Part shown: positions 1 to 7,464 of the stretch, piece after piece
Position numbering within the stretch: position 1 is the first letter of the stretch
How the letters are laid out: each line of letters starts with the position of its first letter
Origin: Burkholderiales bacterium
Lineage (GTDB): Bacteria > Pseudomonadota > Gammaproteobacteria > Burkholderiales > Burkholderiaceae_C
DNA length: 9,055 bases
Direction of reading: 5' to 3'
Assembly (NCBI GenBank): GCA_947372225.1
Contig: CANBSV010000106.1
Span: 1 to 9,055 of the forward strand
The notes under the pieces: generated by a model
What the model was told of the DNA's origin: nothing
The model's input: only the letters and a program-made list of their open reading frames with translations
Databases searched by the model: none
Made by a program: the position numbers and the translations under genes

Positions 1-593
1 AGTTCGAATACCGCCGCGGCTACAAGTTCTCGACCTACGCCACCTGGTGGATCCGCCAGGCCATCACGCGTTCCATCGCCGACATGGCGCGCACCATCCG
101 CGTGCCGGTGCACATGATCGAGACGATCAACAAGATGAACCGGATTTCGCGCCAGATCCTGCAGGAAACGGGCGCAGAACCCGATCCGGCCACGCTGGCG
201 ATCAAGATGGAAATGCCGGAAGACAAGATCCGCAAGATTATGAAGATCGCCAAGGAACCGATTTCGATGGAGACGCCGATCGGCGACGACGACGATTCGC
301 ACCTGGGCGACTTCATCGAGGACACCAACAACACCGCGCCGATCGAAGCTGCCATGCAGGCCGGTCTGCGCGATGTGGTCAAGGACATCCTCGACAGCCT
401 GACCCCGCGCGAGGCCAAGGTGCTGCGCATGCGCTTCGGCATCGAGATGCAATCGGACCACACGCTCGAAGAAGTCGGCAAGCAGTTCGACGTCACCCGC
501 GAGCGCATCCGCCAGATCGAAGCCAAGGCCATCCGCAAGCTCAAGCACCCGAGCCGCTCGGACAAACTGCGCACCTACCTTGACAACCTCTGA
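1..593 (+). CDS. rpoD: RNA polymerase primary sigma factor RpoD (sigma-70), C-terminal part
   Basis: This is the 3' part of the housekeeping sigma factor gene; the 5' end lies outside the window and the first complete codon is at position 3, leaving 196 residues. RpoD directs RNA polymerase core to the -10 and -35 boxes of most promoters. The visible part starts inside region 2 (FEYRRGYKFSTYATWWIRQA), which melts and contacts the -10 element, and continues through region 3 (MARTIRVPVHMIETINKMNR). An acidic stretch (GDDDDSHLGDFIED, region 3.2) follows, then region 4 with the -35-binding helix-turn-helix (HTLEEVGKQFDVTRERIRQI). The end, KLRTYLDNL, resembles other proteobacterial RpoD termini, so the 3' end looks intact. 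The conserved region 2 and 4 sequences separate it clearly from alternative sigmas such as RpoS or RpoH. Identification is by family recognition and is very secure. Confidence 0.97.
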   Translation, partial: FEYRRGYKFSTYATWWIRQAITRSIADMARTIRVPVHMIETINKMNRISRQILQETGAEPDPATLAIKMEMPEDKIRKIMKIAKEPISMETPIGDDDDSHLGDFIEDTNNTAPIEAAMQAGLRDVVKDILDSLTPREAKVLRMRFGIEMQSDHTLEEVGKQFDVTRERIRQIEAKAIRKLKHPSRSDKLRTYLDNL

Positions 594-601
594 GCCCCCA
601 T

Positions 602-646
602 CGGTCAGCCCCGAAATGCCGCTGAACGGCTTGGCTTTCGGGACCG
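602..646 (+). terminator. Imperfect stem-loop just after rpoD, possible terminator
   Basis: Starting 9 bases after the rpoD stop, the sequence folds into a bulged hairpin. CGGT (602-605) pairs with ACCG (643-646), CCCGAAA (610-616) with TTTCGGG (636-642), and GCCG (618-621) with CGGC (627-630), closing a five-base loop. About 15 base pairs form, with an internal loop and a four-base bulge. No T-run follows, so it is not a classical intrinsic terminator. It could stabilise the rpoD mRNA 3' end or mark a Rho-assisted stop. Confidence 0.4.
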
Positions 647-675
647 CTGAGCGCTGAAGGCCACAGGCAACTCAG

Positions 676-687
676 GCTCGACCGAGC
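676..687. repeat. 12-bp perfect palindrome abutting the cyclase start codon
   Basis: GCTCG at 676-680 and CGAGC at 683-687 flank a two-base centre (AC) and end exactly one base before the ATG at 688. The two-base centre is too tight for a normal RNA hairpin of full length. A DNA-binding dimer site or chance are the alternatives. It occupies the place where a Shine-Dalgarno sequence would be expected, and no good one is visible there. Confidence 0.35.
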
Positions 688-1623
688 ATGGAACGAACCC
701 ACGTTCGCTGCGTCCTGTTTGCCGATCTTCGGGGCAGCACGGGCCTGTACGAAACGCTGGGAAACGCGTTCGCCACGCAGTTGGTGTCGCGCGCTGTGTC
801 GGTGCTTGGCAAGGTGATTTCGTCGCGCGGCGGGGTGCTGGTCAAGACCCTCGGCGACGGGTTGATGGCAACGTTCACCGAACCCGCCACGGCTCTCCAG
901 GCGGCGGTAGACATGCACGCAGCACTCTCGCAAATCGGCCCTGAAGAATGGGTCGAAGCAAAGCCTCAGCGCCGCCTCCTGAAACTGCAGATCGGCCTGG
1001 CTTTCGGTGAGATGGTCGAGATGGCGGGCGACTTTTTCGGTGACTGCGTCAACATCGCCGCACGGCTGCTTGAGCATTGCGGTGACGACGAGACCCTCGC
1101 CACGTCGACGTTGGTCGAGACACTGGCGGCTCACGACAGGCTGAGGTTTCGCCGCCTTGACCTGCTGCAACTGCGCGGACGCGTCGAGCCGGTGGAAGTT
1201 CACATGCTCGAGCGGCAAGATGCACCTGACCCGGCAGCCACCACGTTCGGAAACGTTCTGGCCGCGCCGGTGCCGTCAGCGCTGCGACTGTCCTGGCTCG
1301 ATGCGGCCACTGTGTTCACCACCAGCGAGATGCCGCTTGTCCTCGGGCGTGGGGAACAGGCCCAATGCTGCGTGGACGACAACAGGGTGTCGCGGTCACA
1401 TGCACGCATCGACTGGCACGGTGGTGCCTTTCAGCTGGTCGATCTGAGCTCCAATGGCACCCATGTGAAGTTCGCTGCTGACAACGAGGTGGTCACCTTG
1501 CGCCGCGGCACCTGCACCCTCCACGGCAGCGGCGTGCTGGGGCTGGGCGCATCGCCCATCGACCCGTCGGCTCCGTGCGTGGGCTTTGACGTCATCCACC
1601 GGGTCGACAACGACATTCGGTGA
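688..1623 (+). CDS. Class III adenylate/guanylate cyclase domain fused to FHA domain
   Basis: This 311-residue soluble protein has no signal peptide or membrane segment. Residues 1-175 form a class III nucleotide cyclase domain. The two metal-binding aspartates are D13 (FADLRGST) and D57 (KTLGDG). K53 and D115 (GDFFGDCVN) match the adenine-specifying pair, and N122 and R126 (VNIAARL) match the transition-state residues. All six catalytic positions are therefore present, so I infer an active enzyme, more likely making cAMP than cGMP. Residues about 200-300 form a forkhead-associated domain that binds phosphothreonine peptides, with G220-R221, S235-R236-S237-H238 and S255-N256-G257 all conserved. 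The FHA part may tie cyclase activity or location to Ser/Thr phosphorylation. ATG 688 is the first start after the in-frame stop at 655-657; its ribosome-binding site is weak. The gene sits alone between rpoD and hemH. Confidence 0.9.
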   Translation: MERTHVRCVLFADLRGSTGLYETLGNAFATQLVSRAVSVLGKVISSRGGVLVKTLGDGLMATFTEPATALQAAVDMHAALSQIGPEEWVEAKPQRRLLKLQIGLAFGEMVEMAGDFFGDCVNIAARLLEHCGDDETLATSTLVETLAAHDRLRFRRLDLLQLRGRVEPVEVHMLERQDAPDPAATTFGNVLAAPVPSALRLSWLDAATVFTTSEMPLVLGRGEQAQCCVDDNRVSRSHARIDWHGGAFQLVDLSSNGTHVKFAADNEVVTLRRGTCTLHGSGVLGLGASPIDPSAPCVGFDVIHRVDNDIR

Positions 1624-1650
1624 ACCGCCAGCGCAGCCTGACACGCAGAT

Positions 1651-1678
1651 TCGGGCACCTCGCGCCCGAGGTGCTCGA
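1651..1678. repeat. 12-bp inverted repeat with 4-base loop upstream of hemH
   Basis: Positions 1651-1662 pair with 1667-1678 over 12 base pairs, with a single G-T wobble (1654 with 1675) and a four-base loop CGCC. The core arms are GCACCTCG and CGAGGTGC. It begins 27 bases after the cyclase stop and ends 35 bases before the hemH ATG. No T-run follows; instead GATAAT (1680-1685), a 5 of 6 match to a -10 box, lies just downstream, without a convincing -35. It may be an operator for hemH, a leader-RNA hairpin, or a Rho-independent-like stop for the cyclase gene. Confidence 0.6.
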
Positions 1679-1713
1679 CGATAATTTCCAGTTGAATCCC
1701 CTTCGGACGCCGC

Positions 1714-2811
1714 ATGCCATTCGCTCCTGAACCTGTTTACGAACACGGCAAGCCCCCGGAAGCGTCCACGGCGGTGCTGCTGTGTAATCTGGGCACGCCC
1801 GATGCGCCCACGGCGCCAGCATTGCGGCGTTACCTGAAGGAATTTCTGGGCGATCACCGCGTGGTCGAAATTCCCAAGCTGGTGTGGTGGTTCATTCTCA
1901 ACGGCATCATCCTGCGCGTGCGTCCCAAGCAGTCTGCCGCCAAGTACGCCACCGTGTGGACGGACGAAGGCTCGCCGCTCAAGGTTTGGACCGTCAAACA
2001 AGCCTCACTGTTGCAGGGATATCTGGGTGAACGCGGCTTCCGCGTCGCTGTGCGTCCCGCCATGCGTTACGGGTCTCCGTCCATCGCAAGCGTGCTTGAT
2101 GAACTCAAGCAATCCGGCGCCACGCGCGTGCTGGTGCTGCCGCTGTACCCCCAATACTCCGGCCCCACCACCGCCAGCATGTGCGATGCGGTGTATGCAT
2201 GGGGACAGCGCGTGCGCAGGCTGCCCGAGCTTCGCTTCGTCAATGAGTACCACGACGACCCCGCCTACATCGATGCGCTGGCCAAGCGCGTGACCGACCA
2301 CTGGCGAGATTCGGGCCGCCCGGATCGACTCGTGATGACCTTTCACGGTGTGCCGCGCCGAACGCTGCTTCGGGGCGACCCTTATCACTGCCAGTGCCAG
2401 AAGACAGCTCGGCTGCTGGGCGATCGTCTGGGCCTGTCCAAAGACGAGATGGTCGTCACCTTTCAAAGCCGTTTCGGAAAGGCTGAATGGCTGCAGCCGT
2501 ACACCGAGCCCACGCTGGTGGCGTTGGCCGCAAAAGGCGTCAAACGCGTCGACATCCTCTGCCCTGGCTTCACCTCGGACTGCCTCGAGACCCTTGAGGA
2601 AATCGCCCAAGAAGCGCGCGACGCCTTCATTGGAGCCGGGGGCCAGGAGTTCAACTACCTGCCCTGCCTCAACGATCAACACGAATGGATACTGGCGCTG
2701 ACCGGTATTGCGATCAAGCACCTTCAAGGCTGGGATTGCTCAGCGCCTGTCGATGCGCCAGCGCTGAGTGCTCAGCGCGAGCGGGCCATCGCGCTGGGTG
2801 CAGACCGATGA
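1714..2811 (+). CDS. hemH: Ferrochelatase (protoporphyrin IX iron-lyase)
   Basis: Ferrochelatase inserts Fe2+ into protoporphyrin IX, the last step of protohaem synthesis. The 365-residue product has the family hallmarks: an N-terminal VLLCNLGTPDAP motif (about residues 21-32), a YPQYSGPTTAS segment, the catalytic histidine H211 in MTFHGVPRR, a PYHCQCQKTA segment, and the conserved glutamate E292 in TSDCLETLEE, with the closing HEWI. These two residues correspond to the active-site His and Glu of characterised ferrochelatases. The length fits the proteobacterial enzymes. I see no four-cysteine arrangement typical of the [2Fe-2S] ferrochelatases. ATG 1714 lacks a clear Shine-Dalgarno sequence, but the protein start fits the family. 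Its 3' end overlaps the hslR reading frame, suggesting a shared transcript and possible translational coupling with the heat-shock genes that follow. Confidence 0.96.
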   Translation: MPFAPEPVYEHGKPPEASTAVLLCNLGTPDAPTAPALRRYLKEFLGDHRVVEIPKLVWWFILNGIILRVRPKQSAAKYATVWTDEGSPLKVWTVKQASLLQGYLGERGFRVAVRPAMRYGSPSIASVLDELKQSGATRVLVLPLYPQYSGPTTASMCDAVYAWGQRVRRLPELRFVNEYHDDPAYIDALAKRVTDHWRDSGRPDRLVMTFHGVPRRTLLRGDPYHCQCQKTARLLGDRLGLSKDEMVVTFQSRFGKAEWLQPYTEPTLVALAAKGVKRVDILCPGFTSDCLETLEEIAQEARDAFIGAGGQEFNYLPCLNDQHEWILALTGIAIKHLQGWDCSAPVDAPALSAQRERAIALGADR

Positions 2812-3241
2812 GAGCTCCTCGCTGCCAACGTCATTGCAGGGTCCGCCCTTGAGGCTGGACAAGTGGCTTTGGGCTGCGCGGTTTTACAAGACGCGCAGCT
2901 TGGCGACTGATGAAATCGGCAAGGGTCGGGTCAACGTCAACAGCCAGTCGGCCAAACCCGCGCGCGAAGTGCGCGTCGGTGACCGTGTCGAGTTGCGCCA
3001 AGGCCCGCTGGTGCGCTGTGTGGTGGTGGTAGGCCTCACCGAAAGCCGCGGCCCGGCGCCGGTGGCGCAGGCGCTTTACGTCGAAACCGAAGAAAGCATC
3101 GCGGCGCGAGAAGAAGCAGCGCGACGGCACCGTGAATCGCCCGAGCCAGCCTTGGCCATCGATCAGGGACGACCGACCAAACGGGACCGGCGCCAGTTGT
3201 CCGACTGGAACCGTTGGAGTGCCTCGATCGAGGGCAATTGA
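2798..3241 (+). CDS. hslR: Heat-shock S4-domain RNA-binding protein HslR (Hsp15-like)
   Basis: Hsp15 family proteins bind 50S ribosomal subunits that still carry a nascent peptidyl-tRNA after premature dissociation, and help recycle them during heat stress. The S4 RNA-binding domain starts at about residue 18 (LRLDKWLWAARFYKTRSLA), which is the family signature, and runs to about residue 85. The C-terminus is charged and basic (QGRPTKRDRRQLSDWNRW), again typical. The frame has no ATG before the S4 domain: possible starts are GTG 2768, GTG 2798, TTG 2834 and TTG 2849. I chose GTG 2798, which gives 147 residues (E. coli Hsp15 has about 133) and a 14-base overlap with hemH; GTG 2768 would add 10 residues. 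The choice of start is uncertain, the family assignment is not. Its place between hemH and grpE fits a heat-shock role. Confidence 0.87.
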   Translation: MQTDESSSLPTSLQGPPLRLDKWLWAARFYKTRSLATDEIGKGRVNVNSQSAKPAREVRVGDRVELRQGPLVRCVVVVGLTESRGPAPVAQALYVETEESIAAREEAARRHRESPEPALAIDQGRPTKRDRRQLSDWNRWSASIEGN

Positions 3242-3277
3242 GCCGCCAATCTCCGCAGGCAATCTCAAATAACCCCT

Positions 3278-3305
3278 CTTGAAATGCGGGCGCTTGTCGC
3301 CACGT
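3278..3305 (+). promoter_or_regulatory. Candidate sigma-32 (RpoH) heat-shock promoter before grpE
   Basis: A perfect -35 box CTTGAAA (3278-3284) is followed after 13 bases by CGCCACGT (3298-3305), which differs from the consensus CCCCATNT at two specified positions. Spacing fits the known range for RpoH promoters. Transcription would start near 3311-3313, right at the AGGAGG ribosome-binding site (3313-3318), so the leader would be very short; this is the main doubt. Confidence 0.55.
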
Positions 3306-3330
3306 TGAAAGCAGGAGGAAGAAAGCGAAC

Positions 3331-3867
3331 ATGACCCCACCCGAGTCACATCAAGAACAAGCGGCGCATGCCGAGCAAGGCTCAACTCAAGCGCAAGGTG
3401 CTGAGTCGCAGGATCCATCAGCCAGGTTTGCTGAGTTGGAGGCCCGTCACGCCGAGGTGGCTGACGCCTATCTGCGGGCCAAGGCCGAGACTGAAAACAT
3501 CCGCAGGCGCTCCGAAGATGAGATTTCGAAGGCGCGCAAGTTCGCCGTCGAAGGCTTTGCGGACAGTTTGCTCCCTGTGAAGGACAGCCTCGAAGCGGCG
3601 ATTGCACTGCCTGGCGCCACACCCGAGCAATTGCTCGAAGGGGTGCATGCCACGCTGCGGCAGTTGTCGGCTGCGCTTGAGCGCAACCGCGTGATCGAAA
3701 TCAACCCGGCGGCTGGCACGGGGTTCGACCCGCATCAGCACCAGGCCATCAGCGTGGTGCCCGCCGAGCAAGCGGCCAACACCGTGGTGGCCGTGCTGCA
3801 AAAGGGCTATTTGATTTCCGAGCGTGTCCTGCGCCCGGCGCTGGTCACGGTGACCGCGCCCAAGTAG
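3331..3867 (+). CDS. grpE: Nucleotide exchange factor GrpE
   Basis: GrpE releases ADP from DnaK and so sets the rate of the Hsp70 cycle; it works as a cytoplasmic dimer. The 178-residue product has a disordered Gln/Ala/Glu-rich start (residues 1-30), then a long charged coiled coil (about 31-90, with AYLRAKAETENIRRRSEDEI). A helical segment FADSLLPVKDSLEAAIA follows, and then the beta domain with the family signature around GTGFDPHQHQAISVVPAEQ and GYLISERVLRPALVTV at the end. The length is slightly below the 197 residues of E. coli GrpE. ATG 3331 is preceded by a strong AGGAGG at 3313-3318, 12 bases away, a little farther than usual. The gene follows hslR after 89 bases and precedes dnaK by 105 bases; both gaps carry sigma-32-like sequence. 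Confidence 0.97.
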   Translation: MTPPESHQEQAAHAEQGSTQAQGAESQDPSARFAELEARHAEVADAYLRAKAETENIRRRSEDEISKARKFAVEGFADSLLPVKDSLEAAIALPGATPEQLLEGVHATLRQLSAALERNRVIEINPAAGTGFDPHQHQAISVVPAEQAANTVVAVLQKGYLISERVLRPALVTVTAPK

Positions 3868-3906
3868 ACGACCTCTATCGCAAGGCCCGGCGCGCACGGG
3901 CTGCCC

Positions 3907-3944
3907 CTTGAAAAACCTCGAGATGTCCAAACCTCGAGCCCCAT
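3907..3944 (+). promoter_or_regulatory. Candidate RpoH promoter region before dnaK
   Basis: A perfect -35 box CTTGAAA (3907-3913) and a perfect -10 core CCCCAT (3939-3944) both occur, but 25 bases apart, too far for a standard sigma-32 promoter. A degenerate -35, CTCGAGA (3917-3923, 5 of 7 matches), lies 15 bases before the CCCCAT and could serve instead. A transcript from here would start near 3952 and keep the AGGAG ribosome-binding site at 3960-3964. The presence of the boxes is seen; their use is inferred. Confidence 0.5.
3913..3938. repeat. 10-bp direct repeat in the dnaK leader
   Basis: AAACCTCGAG occurs at 3913-3922 and again at 3929-3938, separated by ATGTCC, giving a 16-base period. 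Each copy contains the self-complementary CTCGAG, so the two copies could also pair as a 6-bp stem around a 10-base loop. The repeat lies exactly between the sigma-32-like -35 and -10 boxes. Confidence 0.7.
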
Positions 3945-3972
3945 ACAGATTCAGCTTTCAGGAGATTTCGAC

Positions 3973-5922
<1,950 letters not shown>

Positions 5923-5940
5923 CGCGACAACGATGAAGCT

Positions 5941-5972
5941 GCGGCGCCGGGGGAACCCGGTGTCTGCGCCGC
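5941..5972 (+). terminator. GC-rich hairpin in the dnaK-dnaJ gap (attenuator or processing structure)
   Basis: GCGGCG (5941-5946) pairs with CGCCGC (5967-5972), and CCGGG (5947-5951) with CCCGG (5956-5960), closing a GGAA tetraloop of the GNRA class. Six bases (5961-5966) bulge on the 3' side. No T-run follows, so full termination is unlikely. In other bacteria such hairpins lower dnaJ relative to dnaK; this role here is inferred. Confidence 0.5.
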
Positions 5973-6052
5973 GTCAGGATGACCCAGCACGCGCTGTGAT
6001 CCGACGCGGCGTTCTTGTTTGAACCCAACGCTGCGGCGTGACGGATGTACCG

Positions 6053-7219
6053 ATGGCAAAGCGCGATTACTACGAAACCCTCGGCGTGGCGAAGAACGCC
6101 ACCGAGGAGGACATCAAGAAGGCCTATCGCAAGCTCGCGATGAAGCACCACCCCGACCGCAATCAGGGTGACGATGCCAAGAAAGCCGAAGAGAAATTCA
6201 AGGAGGCCAAGGAGGCCTACGAGATGCTCTCCGACACTCAAAAGCGCGCGGCTTACGACCAGTACGGCCACGCCGGTGTCGACCCGAACATGGGTGGCGG
6301 GTTTCGACCGGGTGCTGGCGGTGACGGCATGGGCGGTTTTGCCGAAGCCTTCGGTGACATCTTCGGTGACATCTTCGGCGGCGCGGGCGGCGGCGGTCAG
6401 CGGCGCGGCGGTGGTGGTGGCGGCGGCCAGCAGGTGTTTCGGGGCAGCGATCTGTCCTACACGATGGAGATCACGCTCGAGGAAGCGGCCGCCGGCAAGG
6501 ACACGCAAATCCGCATTCCAGCCTACGAAAGCTGCGACACCTGCCACGGCACCGGCGCGAAGCCGGGTACGAGCCCGAAGGTGTGCGGCACTTGCAACGG
6601 CTCTGGCGCCGTCACGATGCGGCAGGGTTTTTTCAGCATTCAGCAGGCCTGCCCGAACTGCCGCGGCGTCGGCAAGGTGATCCCCGAGCCGTGCCTGACC
6701 TGTCACGGTCAAGGTCGCATCAAGAAGAACAAGACGCTTGAAGTCAAGATTCCTGCGGGGATCAACGAGGGCATGCGCATTCGCTCTGCAGGCAACGGCG
6801 AGCCGGGCACCAATGGCGGCCCTGCGGGAGACCTGTACATCGAAATCCGCGTCAAGCCACACGAGATCTTCGAGCGCGATGGTGATGACTTGCATTGCAC
6901 CGCGCCGGTGAGCCTGGTGACGGCTGCGCTGGGTGGCCAGATCCATGTGCCCACGCTCAACGGCAAGGCCGAGATCGAACTGCCCGAAGGCACCCAGCAT
7001 GGCAAGACGTTCCGGCTGCGAGGCAAGGGTATCAAGGGCCTGCGTTCGAGCTACCCCGGCGACCTGTATTGCCACGTCACGGTGGAAACACCGGTGAAGC
7101 TCAACGACGCGCAGCGCAAGCTGCTGCGCGATCTGGAAGAGTCGTTTCTCAAGAGCGGCGACAAACACTCGCCGAACTCGAAGTCGTGGTCAGACCGCGT
7201 CAAGGACATCTTCAAGTGA
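6053..7219 (+). CDS. dnaJ: Co-chaperone DnaJ (Hsp40, type I)
   Basis: DnaJ delivers substrates to DnaK and stimulates its ATPase. The 388-residue product is a complete type I J-protein. The J domain (residues 1-70) has the HPD triad at 33-35. The Gly/Phe-rich region (about 75-135) contains two DIF motifs in a tandem FGDIFGDIFGG and a long glycine tract. The zinc-binding region (161-221) has four CxxCxGxG repeats: CDTCHGTG, CGTCNGSG, CPNCRGVG and CLTCHGQG, so all eight cysteines are present. The C-terminal peptide-binding domains follow (PAGINEGMRIR to the end). ATG 6053 was chosen because MAKRDYYETLG is the standard family start; a GTG at 6038 in frame would add five residues not seen in the family. 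ACGGA at 6041-6045 may be the ribosome-binding site. The gap to dnaK is 130 bases. Confidence 0.98.
   Translation: MAKRDYYETLGVAKNATEEDIKKAYRKLAMKHHPDRNQGDDAKKAEEKFKEAKEAYEMLSDTQKRAAYDQYGHAGVDPNMGGGFRPGAGGDGMGGFAEAFGDIFGDIFGGAGGGGQRRGGGGGGGQQVFRGSDLSYTMEITLEEAAAGKDTQIRIPAYESCDTCHGTGAKPGTSPKVCGTCNGSGAVTMRQGFFSIQQACPNCRGVGKVIPEPCLTCHGQGRIKKNKTLEVKIPAGINEGMRIRSAGNGEPGTNGGPAGDLYIEIRVKPHEIFERDGDDLHCTAPVSLVTAALGGQIHVPTLNGKAEIELPEGTQHGKTFRLRGKGIKGLRSSYPGDLYCHVTVETPVKLNDAQRKLLRDLEESFLKSGDKHSPNSKSWSDRVKDIFK
6350..6373 (+). repeat. Tandem 12-bp repeat inside dnaJ
   Basis: TTCGGTGACATC occurs twice back to back (6350-6361 and 6362-6373) and encodes FGDIFGDI. The copies are identical at the nucleotide level, which suggests recent or maintained duplication. 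The DIF motifs they encode help regulate substrate binding by DnaK in known DnaJ proteins. Confidence 0.8.
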
Positions 7220-7227
7220 GTTGATCC

Positions 7228-7272
7228 CCTCTGGGCGGTAGCGCGGGTTCGGGCGACTCGCCCGCCAAGAGG
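7228..7272 (+). terminator. Stem-loop directly after dnaJ
   Basis: Nine bases after the dnaJ stop, CCTCT-G-GGCGG (7228-7238) pairs with CCGCC-A-AGAGG (7262-7272), ten base pairs with one G/A mismatch. An alternative inner hairpin, CGGGCG (7250-7255) with CGCCCG (7259-7264) around a three-base loop, competes for part of the 3' arm. No T-run follows this stem. It may protect the 3' end of the dnaJ mRNA. Confidence 0.4.
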
Positions 7273-7274
7273 AA

Positions 7275-7341
7275 ATGCGGACTCAAGGCCTCCTGTGGCC
7301 CATCCGATATCGACCTTGTCTTGGTGATTTCGGGTCCGCAT
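7275..7341 (+). other. Possible structured RNA: long-range stem enclosing two small hairpins
   Basis: ATGCGGACTC (7275-7284) pairs with GGGTCCGCAT (7332-7341), ten base pairs with one wobble. Inside are two possible small hairpins: GGCC with GGCC (near 7287-7301) and ATCgACC with GGTGAT (near 7309-7328, one bulge). This would give a three-way junction. It is not a tRNA, since no T-loop or anticodon arm is evident. Function unknown; pairing is seen, folding is inferred. Confidence 0.3.
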
Positions 7342-7359
7342 GCGCGCTGACTTTTTCTT
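7334..7359 (+). terminator. Candidate intrinsic terminator of the dnaKJ unit
   Basis: GTCCGC (7334-7339) can pair with GCG and GAC (7344-7346 and 7349-7351, with CT bulged) around an ATGC loop, and is followed at once by TTTTTCTT (7352-7359), the most T-rich run in the intergenic region. The stem is short, so strength is doubtful. Its 5' arm overlaps the 3' arm of the longer stem ending at 7341, so the two folds exclude each other. Confidence 0.4.
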
Positions 7360-7464
7360 CTCGGTCTTTTCGACCGCACGGTATGGAGGTCAGGCCCCGG
7401 GCGCTCGCTTGAGCGCTTCCACGGCTGGTTGCCTGTTCAAACCGGCCGCGGCGCGGGAGCGCGC

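Noticed and set aside
2005..2727. A 240-codon open frame antisense to hemH
   Set aside because: It is a shadow of a well-supported gene with no independent evidence.
3841..3867. Palindrome GGTCACGGTGACC at the end of grpE
   Set aside because: It lies within coding sequence and encodes the conserved C-terminal VTVT residues, so chance is the simplest explanation.
3885..3901. Weak stem GCCCG / CGGGC between grpE and dnaK as a terminator
   Set aside because: Five base pairs with a seven-base loop in GC-rich DNA and no T-run are not enough.
6038..6052. GTG 6038 as the dnaJ start
   Set aside because: It would add five residues before MAKRDYYETLG, which is the standard family N-terminus.
7383..7412. 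A nine-codon mini-frame (ATG to TGA) upstream of the response regulator gene
   Set aside because: There is no ribosome-binding site at the right distance and no regulatory codon bias; it is likely chance.
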